In this document: positions 1-5,532 of the stretch, piece by piece
Layout of the letters: each line of letters starts with the position of its first letter
How positions within the stretch are numbered: position 1 is the first letter of the stretch
Assembly (NCBI RefSeq): GCF_965657105.1
Contig: NZ_CBFHNB010000085.1
Location: 1 to 6,190 of the forward strand
DNA length: 6,190 nucleotides
Direction: 5' to 3'
Origin: Puniceispirillum sp965657105
GTDB taxonomy: Bacteria > Pseudomonadota > Alphaproteobacteria > Puniceispirillales > Puniceispirillaceae
Notes under the pieces: model-generated
The model's database searches: none
The model's input: only the letters and a program-made list of their open reading frames with translations
What the model was told of the DNA's origin: nothing
Made by a program: the position numbers and the translations under genes

Positions 1-638
1 CGTTCACCCAGAAAGCGGGCGTTAGCGAAGTTCTGGTCATTGGCGGTGGTGTTGACAATCCGGTTGGTCAGTTTGCCTCCAGCATCGAAGTGCTGAACAC
101 GGGTTTGATTCAGAAATATGGCATCACTGATATCGGTGTGGCGGGCCATCCCGAAGGTAGCCCCGACATAAGTGACGAAGAAATCGTCGAAGCGCTTGCT
201 CTCAAAAATGAGTTGGCCAAGCGCGATGGCCTGAACCTCTATATCGAAACACAGTTCTGTTTCGAAGCTGACATTGTTTTGGCCTGGGAAAAATCAATCC
301 GCGAGGCTGGCAATAATCTGCCAATCCGCGTCGGTATTCCGGGGCCTGCCACAATCAAGACCTTGTTCCGCTTTGCCCAGGTATCGGGTATTGGCCCATC
401 AATGCGCTTTATCGCCAAACAGGCCAAGAATGTAGCCAAATTGATGACTGTACAATCGCCGCATATACTTCTTGATAACCTTGCCGAAGGTATGGCGGCT
501 GACAAAGATTGCATGATTAAGCATTTCCATTTTTATCCGTTTGGTGGCTTTGCCAAAACGGCAGCTTATGCACAGGCTATCGCTGATGGGCAAATCAAAA
601 GCTTGCCTAAAGGTGGCTTCGAAGCACTTGTTGCGTAA
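1..638 (+). CDS. Methylenetetrahydrofolate reductase-like protein (MetF-like), 5' end missing
   Basis: The reading frame is open from position 3 to the TAA at 636-638 (211 visible residues), so the gene starts left of the window; the GTG at 90 is an internal valine. Family members are about 300 residues, so roughly the first third is absent. Visible motifs fit the flavin-dependent MTHFR TIM barrel: VLVIGGG at visible residues 11-17, GVAGHPEGSP at 45-54, the ETQFCF strand at 82-87 whose Gln matches the folate-contacting Gln of MetF, GIPGP at 112-116, and a late HFYPFGGF near 176-183. The family interconverts methylene-THF and methyl-THF in the cytoplasm. Beside a corrinoid methyltransferase and a RACo-type protein, I infer it runs in the oxidative direction, disposing of methyl groups taken from a methylated substrate. 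It is not the standard methionine-pathway MetF: the C-terminal motif is of another subfamily, so I give no gene symbol. Confidence 0.85.
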   Translation, partial: FTQKAGVSEVLVIGGGVDNPVGQFASSIEVLNTGLIQKYGITDIGVAGHPEGSPDISDEEIVEALALKNELAKRDGLNLYIETQFCFEADIVLAWEKSIREAGNNLPIRVGIPGPATIKTLFRFAQVSGIGPSMRFIAKQAKNVAKLMTVQSPHILLDNLAEGMAADKDCMIKHFHFYPFGGFAKTAAYAQAIADGQIKSLPKGGFEALVA

Positions 639-645
639 TCTCAGT

Positions 646-671
646 CGGCGTAAGTAAGTGCTGATACGCCG
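646..671 (+). repeat. Inverted repeat (7-bp stem) just after the MetF-like stop codon
   Basis: CGGCGTA at 646-652 pairs perfectly with TACGCCG at 665-671 around a 12-base loop, starting 8 bases after the TAA. It is not followed by a T run, so it is not a classical intrinsic terminator. It could protect the mRNA 3' end or pause polymerase ahead of the second hairpin at 705-720. The stem is seen directly; the function is inferred. Confidence 0.45.
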
Positions 672-704
672 CTTTGGCTGATCAAATTTATCTGATGCGA
701 CAAT

Positions 705-728
705 GCTGATTGCCTTCGGCTTTCTTTT
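705..728 (+). terminator. Weak intrinsic terminator candidate for the MetF-like gene
   Basis: GCTGA at 705-709 can pair with TCGGC at 716-720 (one G-T pair) around the loop TTGCCT. The T-rich tract TTTCTTTT at 721-728 follows immediately. The stem is short, so efficiency is doubtful, but position and layout fit a terminator 67 bases past the MetF-like stop. Confidence 0.4.
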
Positions 729-837
729 GTGTGTCCTAATATCATTTACTGTCGAAAAAAAACAAAAGCTAGAAACACTACAACGCTAAAAAAATTTAAT
801 ACCAGAATTGGCAAGCCATATTTAGAAAGTTAGGCAC

Positions 838-1740
838 ATGACCAAAACGCTTATTTCATCCGATAAACAGGAAATTACCATTGGTTTTGAGGCACCCTTT
901 TGTGTCATTGGCGAGCGTATCAATCCGACGGGTCGTAAATTACTAGCAGCCGAAATGGCGGCTGGTGATTATTCGCGGGTTATAGCAGACGCCATAGCAC
1001 AAGTTGAAGCTGGTGCAACTATGCTTGATGTGAATGCGGGCATCCCGATGGCTGACGAACCGGCCATTCTGGCTGAGTCAATCAAGTTGGTTCAGGAAGT
1101 TGTCGATGTGCCGCTGGCGATTGACAGTTCGATTGTTGCCGCGCTTGAAGCGGGTCTATCTGTTTATAAAGGTAAGCCGTTGGTAAATTCGGTAACAGGC
1201 GAAGAAGAACGCCTTGAAGTCGTTCTGCCACTGGTCAAGAAATATGGCGCGGCTGTTGTTGCAATTTCAAATGACGAAACTGGCATTTCTGAAGATCCGA
1301 ATGTCCGTTATGAGGTTGCCAAAATGATTGTAGAGCGCGCTGAGGATTACGGTATTCCGCGCGAAGATGTCATTGTTGATCCGCTAATCATGCCAGTTGG
1401 CGCGATCAATATGGCGGGGCGTTCGGCGTTGGATCTGATTATTCGGTTGCGAAATGAACTCAAGGTCAACACAACTTGTGGGGCTTCTAACATTTCCTTT
1501 GGTTTGCCCAATCGACATGGCATGAATGCCGCCTTTTTGTCAATGGCAGCAGGTGCAGGCATGACATCGGCGATCATGAATCCGCTTCATTCTGAAGAAA
1601 TGACAGGTATAATGGGTGCCAATGTTATGAATGGTAATGACCCTGAATGCCGTAACTGGATCAAGCGTTTTCGCGAACCTGTTGCTGAAGGATCTGGTGG
1701 TCGCGAACGTCGCCAGACGCGTCGTAGCCGCAGTGCCTAG
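838..1740 (+). CDS. Methyltetrahydrofolate:corrinoid methyltransferase (pterin-binding family)
   Basis: This 300-residue protein belongs to the pterin-binding TIM-barrel family that includes acetogen MeTr (AcsE) and MtgA of glycine betaine demethylation. Such enzymes move a methyl group between tetrahydrofolate and the cobalt of a corrinoid protein in the cytoplasm. Family signatures are FCVIGERINPTGRK (21-34), LDVNAG (63-68), AIDSS (94-98), LVNSVTG (115-121), VDPLIMPVGA (180-189) and GASNISFGLPNR (215-226). Asp96, Asn117, Asp181 and Asn218 line up in order and spacing with the pterin-site Asp75, Asn96, Asp160 and Asn199 I recall for the Moorella enzyme. ATG 838 is the first start after an in-frame TAG at 823-825; the only ribosome site is a weak AGG at 832-834. 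The last 16 residues (285-300) form a Gly/Ser/Arg tail with six arginines, outside the catalytic fold. A RACo-type gene starts 30 bases downstream, so the two are probably cotranscribed. The reaction class is secure; the methyl source and flux direction are not visible. Confidence 0.9.
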   Translation: MTKTLISSDKQEITIGFEAPFCVIGERINPTGRKLLAAEMAAGDYSRVIADAIAQVEAGATMLDVNAGIPMADEPAILAESIKLVQEVVDVPLAIDSSIVAALEAGLSVYKGKPLVNSVTGEEERLEVVLPLVKKYGAAVVAISNDETGISEDPNVRYEVAKMIVERAEDYGIPREDVIVDPLIMPVGAINMAGRSALDLIIRLRNELKVNTTCGASNISFGLPNRHGMNAAFLSMAAGAGMTSAIMNPLHSEEMTGIMGANVMNGNDPECRNWIKRFREPVAEGSGGRERRQTRRSRSA

Positions 1741-1770
1741 GGGCATGTCCGATTACGATAGGCAAGCTAT

Positions 1771-3840
1771 ATGAGCACAGATACAACCATCGCCGATGCC
1801 CCCGATGCAAACCCGAGTGGCAAAACAGATGTCAAAATTGTTTTCACGCCATCAGGCCGTCAGGCTAAAGTCGCGCAGGGAACAACTGTTTTACAGGCTG
1901 CGCGCGAACTTGGCGTTGATATAGACTCGGTTTGTGGCGGCCGGGCGATGTGCGGACGCTGCCAGATCAATGTTGGCACTGGTGAATTTGCCAAACATGG
2001 TATCGTATCAGGGGCTGACAGTCTTGGCGCGGTAACGGCGGTTGAAACCCGCTATGCGGGTAAGCGCGGTCTGGCTGATGGGCGGCGGCTATCCTGTCAA
2101 TCTGTCCTGCTTGCCGATGCGGTGATTGATGTGCCACCTGAAAGTCAGGTGCATAATCAGCTTGTTCGCAAGGCGGCGGATGAGCGTCAAATCGAAATGG
2201 ATCCGGTTGTGCGTCTGTGCCTTGTCGAGGTGCGCGAGCCCGATATGCATGAACCATCTGGGGATTTTCGTCGTCTGTCCGAAGCCTTGGCACAGCAATG
2301 GCCAGATCGTGTATCAGGCGAAATCACTTGTGATTTACATATTCTTCAGCAATTACAACCTGTTCTGCGCGAAGGGAAATGGCTTGTTACGGTCGCCTTG
2401 CGTGATGGCTGTCATGTGACGGGTATCTGGCCTGGCCTCAAGGAAAAGGTTGTTGGCGTTGCTATTGATGTGGGCTCGACAACCATGTCGGCGCATCTTT
2501 GCGATATGGCAACGGGTGCGGTGCTGGCATCAACGGGTGCCATGAATCCGCAAATTCGGTTTGGCGAAGATCTGATGAGTCGGGTGTCTTATGGCATTAT
2601 GAATCCTGACGGGCCTGCTGAAATGACCAAAGCCGTCATCGCGGGCTTGCAGACACTTATTGATGGGGCTGCTGAACAGGCTGGCATGTCGAGCGATGAC
2701 GTAGTCGAAATTGTTCTGGTTGGTAATCCAGTTATGCATCACCTGCTTTTGGGTATTGATCCGCTAGAGCTTGGCGGCGCCCCCTTTGCGCTGGCTATTG
2801 ATACCGCCCTCAGTCTGAAAGCCTGCGACCTTGGCCTAGCTTTGAACCAAGGTGCCCGCGCCTATATCCTGCCATGTATTGCGGGGCATGTTGGGGCTGA
2901 TGCTGCCGGTGTCGTGCTTGCCGAAGCGCCGCAGAAAACCGATAAAATGACATTGCTTATTGACGTGGGCACCAATGCCGAGATTGTCGTGGGTAATCGT
3001 GACCGGCTTCTGGCCGCATCTTCACCGACAGGGCCTGCCTTTGAAGGGGCGCAGATTTCATCTGGACAACGTGCCGCCCCCGGGGCGATCGAGCGTGTGC
3101 GCATTGATCCGGTAACGCTGGAACCGCGTTTTTGTGTTATTGGCGTTGACCAATGGTCGGATGAAGATGGTTTTGACGAAGCGGTAAAATCCACTGGCAT
3201 TACCGGTATATGCGGATCGGGAATCATTGAAATTCTGGGCGAAATGTATTTATCCGGCATCATCACGATGGATGGTGTGATTGATGGCGGCAAAGCGGCG
3301 ATCAGCCCGCGGATTGAGGCTGATGACCGCACATTCCGCTATCGTGTCAGCGACAATGTAACCGTCACCCAGAATGATGTGCGCGCGATCCAGCTGGCTA
3401 AGGCGGCGTTGTATGCTGGTTTCCGTTTATTGATGGATAAGATCAATATCAGCCAAATCGACAAGGTTGTGTTGGCTGGTGCCTTTGGTACACATATTGA
3501 TCCCAAATATGCGATGGTGCTTGGCATGATCCCCGATTGCGAGCTTGAAAATGTTCGGGCGGCAGGAAATTCAGCAGGTGCAGGTGCGCGCATGGCCTTG
3601 CTGAATAAAGGTGCCCGCGCTGAAATTGAACAGACTGTGCGCAATATCGAAAAAATCGAAACCGCGATTGAACCCTCATTTCAGGATCATTTCGTCAAGG
3701 CGATGGCGATCCCGCATAAAAGCGATCCCTATGCCAAACTGGCGGCAATGGTTCCATTGCCCGAACGCATTCTGACAGCACAGGATGCCCCCGCGCTTGA
3801 AGGAGGCCGTCGGCGAGGTGGCCGTCGGCGTTCCAGCTAG
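1771..3840 (+). CDS. RACo-type reductive activator of corrinoid proteins ([2Fe-2S] ferredoxin plus ASKHA ATPase)
   Basis: This 689-residue protein would restore corrinoid cofactors that have slipped to inactive Co(II), coupling ATP hydrolysis to low-potential electron transfer; that is the known role of RACo and RamA-like activators. The N-terminal ferredoxin domain (about 20-125) holds a [2Fe-2S] ligand set Cys55, Cys61, Cys64 and Cys109 (C-x5-C-x2-C-x44-C). A linker (about 126-225) precedes the actin-like ATPase fold: phosphate loop AIDVGSTT (231-238), VGNPVMHHLLLG (317-328), second phosphate loop LLIDVGTNAE (395-404), SPTGPAFEGAQISSGQ (418-433), GICGSGIIE (479-487), VLAGAFGTHID (567-577) and AGNSAGAGAR (598-607). 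The ATG follows an in-frame TAG (1759-1761), with AGG at 1760-1762 eight bases upstream, which supports this start. The protein ends in a basic tail holding two GGRRR units (678-687). Its target corrinoid protein is not in the window; the methyltransferase gene 30 bases upstream is the natural partner system. An ASKHA protein of other function is possible but less likely. Confidence 0.88.
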   Translation: MSTDTTIADAPDANPSGKTDVKIVFTPSGRQAKVAQGTTVLQAARELGVDIDSVCGGRAMCGRCQINVGTGEFAKHGIVSGADSLGAVTAVETRYAGKRGLADGRRLSCQSVLLADAVIDVPPESQVHNQLVRKAADERQIEMDPVVRLCLVEVREPDMHEPSGDFRRLSEALAQQWPDRVSGEITCDLHILQQLQPVLREGKWLVTVALRDGCHVTGIWPGLKEKVVGVAIDVGSTTMSAHLCDMATGAVLASTGAMNPQIRFGEDLMSRVSYGIMNPDGPAEMTKAVIAGLQTLIDGAAEQAGMSSDDVVEIVLVGNPVMHHLLLGIDPLELGGAPFALAIDTALSLKACDLGLALNQGARAYILPCIAGHVGADAAGVVLAEAPQKTDKMTLLIDVGTNAEIVVGNRDRLLAASSPTGPAFEGAQISSGQRAAPGAIERVRIDPVTLEPRFCVIGVDQWSDEDGFDEAVKSTGITGICGSGIIEILGEMYLSGIITMDGVIDGGKAAISPRIEADDRTFRYRVSDNVTVTQNDVRAIQLAKAALYAGFRLLMDKINISQIDKVVLAGAFGTHIDPKYAMVLGMIPDCELENVRAAGNSAGAGARMALLNKGARAEIEQTVRNIEKIETAIEPSFQDHFVKAMAIPHKSDPYAKLAAMVPLPERILTAQDAPALEGGRRRGGRRRSS
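3805..3830 (+). repeat. In-frame 15-bp-period repeat coding for the GGRRR-GGRRR tail
   Basis: The 11-base word GGCCGTCGGCG occurs at 3805-3815 and again at 3820-3830, exactly 15 bases (five codons) apart. It lies at the end of the RACo-type gene and encodes two consecutive GGRRR pentapeptides before the final Ser-Ser. Codon-level identity points to a recent duplication rather than convergence on arginine codons. Confidence 0.75.
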
Positions 3841-3847
3841 GCTGTTA

Positions 3848-4039
3848 CTATTCGCTTATGCTCTTGTCTTTATCCTTGGTATCGCTGGTATCATCTTGCA
3901 TCATTGTGTTCAGCCTGTTTGTAAGCGACTTCGCCCGAAGCCAGCTGGCGATGAATATCCAGCCTAGCGCCAGTCCGGCAATCAGATAGCTGGCCCAGAT
4001 AAACCCGCCAAATTGTCCCATTTCGAATAGGCTGTTCAT
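3848..4039 (-). CDS. ccmD: Heme exporter protein CcmD
   Basis: This 63-residue single-span membrane protein matches CcmD in size, place and layout. A short N-terminus is followed by the conserved GFIWASY segment (12-18) that opens the transmembrane helix (about 13-34), and then by a charged C-terminal tail (35-63) rich in Asp, Lys and Ser, presumably cytoplasmic. CcmD stabilises the CcmABC complex and is needed to release holo-CcmE after heme loading. Its ATG overlaps the ccmC stop codon (ATGA, 4036-4039), so translation is probably coupled. No other ccm gene follows: the stop at 3848-3850 lies 7 bases from the stop of the convergent RACo-type gene. CcmD proteins diverge greatly, so synteny carries much of the assignment. 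Confidence 0.88.
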   Translation of the reverse strand: MNSLFEMGQFGGFIWASYLIAGLALGWIFIASWLRAKSLTNRLNTMMQDDTSDTKDKDKSISE

Positions 4040-4773
4040 GATATGCCACCATCCTTGCCAAGGCGCTTTAATTCAAGCGTGGCGATGCGTCGTGCGGTGA
4101 TCAGCGCCCGCATGCGCATAATCACGACTAGGGCAAAATAGCCATGACAGGCAATCAGCATCAGAATAAGCGGCGTCAGCATCGACGGATCAATGGCAGG
4201 CCCCCCACGGCGCAGGATACTGGCTGGTTGATGCAATGTATGCCACCAATCAACCGAGAATTTGACTATCGGCACATTGATTACCCCAACTAGCGCCAGC
4301 AAGGCGGCTGGGCGACTGCCACGCTCAGGGCGGTCAAAGCCGTTCGCCAGTGCGATCACGCCAAGATAGAAGAAAAACAGGATCAGCATCGAGGTCAATC
4401 GTGCATCCCAAACCCACCATGCGCCCCACATGGGCTTGCCCCATAAGGCACCTGTTATCAGCGTCAGAAAGGCAAACATGGCACCAACAGGCGCTATCGC
4501 ACGGGCGGCAATATCCGCTAGTGGATGCCGCCAGACAATATAGAATAAGCCGCATAATCCCAATCCGACATAGCCAAACAAGGCCAGCCATGCTGCTGGT
4601 ACATGGATATAGATGATCCGCACGGTTTCGCCTTGCTGATAATCAGGCGGCGAGGCAAACAGCCCCAGATACAGCCCATAGGCCATCGTCACCGCTGTTA
4701 TTAATAATAGCGGGCGGAACAGCCAGTCGGCGATGCGCATAAAGCGCGTTGGGTTTGCCAGAAAATCAAACAT
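4036..4773 (-). CDS. ccmC: Cytochrome c maturation protein CcmC (heme-handling, WWD domain)
   Basis: At 245 residues this is the usual CcmC length. The tryptophan-rich heme-handling motif WGAWWVWDARLTS (116-128) is intact. Two periplasmic heme-ligand histidines are present: His57 in IYIHVPAA and His181 in WWHTLHQPAS, matching E. coli His60 and His184 with a constant three-residue offset. About six membrane helices can be picked out (near 20-40, 55-80, 95-111, 128-143, 157-172 and 200-220). CcmC binds heme at the periplasmic face of the inner membrane and attaches it to CcmE. The start MFDFLANPTRF is typical of the family. The ribosome site is unusual: AAAAAGGG (4789-4796) is 15 bases from the ATG and an AGG (4775-4777) only one base away. 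A 45-base gap separates it from ccmB, and its stop overlaps the ccmD start. Confidence 0.95.
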   Translation of the reverse strand: MFDFLANPTRFMRIADWLFRPLLLITAVTMAYGLYLGLFASPPDYQQGETVRIIYIHVPAAWLALFGYVGLGLCGLFYIVWRHPLADIAARAIAPVGAMFAFLTLITGALWGKPMWGAWWVWDARLTSMLILFFFYLGVIALANGFDRPERGSRPAALLALVGVINVPIVKFSVDWWHTLHQPASILRRGGPAIDPSMLTPLILMLIACHGYFALVVIMRMRALITARRIATLELKRLGKDGGIS

Positions 4774-4778
4774 GCCTG

Positions 4779-4808
4779 TGTGATATAGCCCTTTTTGTTA
4801 AAATCACA
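4779..4808 (-). repeat. Inverted repeat in the ccmB-ccmC gap
   Basis: TGTGAT (4779-4784) and ATCACA (4803-4808) form a perfect 6-bp inverted repeat with an 18-base spacer, within the 45-base ccmB-ccmC gap. In the mRNA the purine-rich AAAAAGGG, the best ribosome-site candidate for ccmC, lies in the loop, five bases of single strand before the ATG. It could influence ccmC translation, but a 6-bp stem may also be chance. Confidence 0.3.
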
Positions 4809-4818
4809 ATATCCAGCC

Positions 4819-5532
4819 TCATGATCCGCTACCGCCGTCGCTTTCGATCAACGCCATCGCCGCCACCGGTGGTGCCAATGCCAGCAACAGCAACGCCAAC
4901 GCCCCCAATAGCATAAGATGAGGCGTCACGATCATGGTCATATTAGGTTGCGAGGCCATTACCCCAAATATCAACACTGGTACAGCCAGAGGCAACACCA
5001 GCAAAGCCATCAGGCCGCCACCGCGCCGTGCGCCATGTGCCAATGCCGCGCCCATGATCCCCAGCAAGGTCAGGCAACAGCTTCCCACAGCCAGTGCCAC
5101 AATTAACGCACCCAGTTGATGCAATGGCATGGCAAGCATGATCGCCATCAAAGGCGTTGTCAGCAACAAAGGCACGCCGGTTTTCACCCAATGCGCTACG
5201 GCTTTGGCCAGCGCATAAAGCCCTAATTGGTAAAACCCGCCGATTGCGGGTTCGCCAGACATTTCATCAACCACCGGAATACTGATCTGGTCAAGCCAGC
5301 CATCACGCACATCATCAGCAAACAGACTGTCAAATCCAGCCAGAATCGATAACAGTGCCGCGATCCAGATGATCGGTACGGCCAGCGGTTTCAGAATCGC
5401 CGCCGACGGGCCAAAAGCCAGCGGAAACAAGGCGATAATGATAACAAAGAAAATCAGCATGACCGCGACATCCTGTCGGCTACGCCAGGCGATGGTCAGA
5501 TCACGTTTTATCTGCGCGTAAACACTATGCAT
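4819..5532 (-). CDS. ccmB: Heme exporter protein CcmB (ABC transporter membrane subunit)
   Basis: CcmB is the membrane subunit of the CcmAB ABC complex, which uses ATP to release holo-CcmE from CcmC/CcmD. Family features are IIALFPLAFGP (32-42), IIWIAALLS (54-62), SLFADDVRDGWLDQ (69-82), LAKAVAHWVKTGVPLLL (108-124) and the late RRGGGLMALLVLPLAVPVLIFG (from 169). About six hydrophobic spans are evident. At 237 residues it is longer than the roughly 220 of E. coli CcmB; by eye, most of the excess is a loop between DQ82 and LAK108 that has 25 residues where E. coli has about 12. The C-terminus ends in a short Gly/Ser run. The ATG overlaps the end of ccmA by 8 bases, and AAGG (plus-strand CCTT, 5542-5545) nine bases upstream supports the start. 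Synteny with ccmA and ccmC makes the assignment firm. Confidence 0.94.
   Translation of the reverse strand: MHSVYAQIKRDLTIAWRSRQDVAVMLIFFVIIIALFPLAFGPSAAILKPLAVPIIWIAALLSILAGFDSLFADDVRDGWLDQISIPVVDEMSGEPAIGGFYQLGLYALAKAVAHWVKTGVPLLLTTPLMAIMLAMPLHQLGALIVALAVGSCCLTLLGIMGAALAHGARRGGGLMALLVLPLAVPVLIFGVMASQPNMTMIVTPHLMLLGALALLLLALAPPVAAMALIESDGGSGS

Larger units (their letters stand above)
639..837. other. AT-rich intergenic region between the MetF-like and methyltransferase genes
   Basis: This 199-base gap contains two hairpins in its first half (listed separately). Its second half, about 736-830, is strikingly A-rich, with runs of A at 755-762 and 788-794. No open frame here resembles a protein. 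I looked for a promoter of the downstream gene: TTTACT at 745-750 resembles a -35 box, but only TAGAAA at 770-775 with a 19-base spacer could serve as -10, so I do not call one. I saw no B12-box or other cobalamin riboswitch signature, although the downstream genes act on corrinoids. The terminator candidate plus the gap suggest the two downstream genes may have their own promoter here. Confidence 0.6.

Noticed and set aside
90..638. GTG at 90 as the start of the MetF-like gene
   Set aside because: The same frame is open to the window edge and the 29 upstream codons carry family motifs (VLVIGGG), so the GTG is internal.
639..837. Cobalamin riboswitch ahead of the methyltransferase gene
   Set aside because: I found no B12-box sequence or supporting stems, and the AT-rich half has little folding potential.
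2862..3332. Minus-strand 156-codon frame inside the RACo-type gene
   Set aside because: It is antisense to strongly conserved ASKHA motifs, Ser/Pro/Ile-rich like an opposite-strand shadow, and has no recognisable domain.
3785..3967. Plus-strand 60-codon frame with a hydrophobic stretch spanning the RACo-ccmD junction
   Set aside because: It overlaps the end of the RACo-type gene in another frame and is antisense to ccmD; the hydrophobic run mirrors the opposite-strand gene and there is no family resemblance.
4779..4808. CRP/FNR-type binding site from the TGTGA...TCACA palindrome
   Set aside because: The half-sites are 20 bases apart rather than the 6 of a CRP site, and it lies inside an operon rather than at a promoter.
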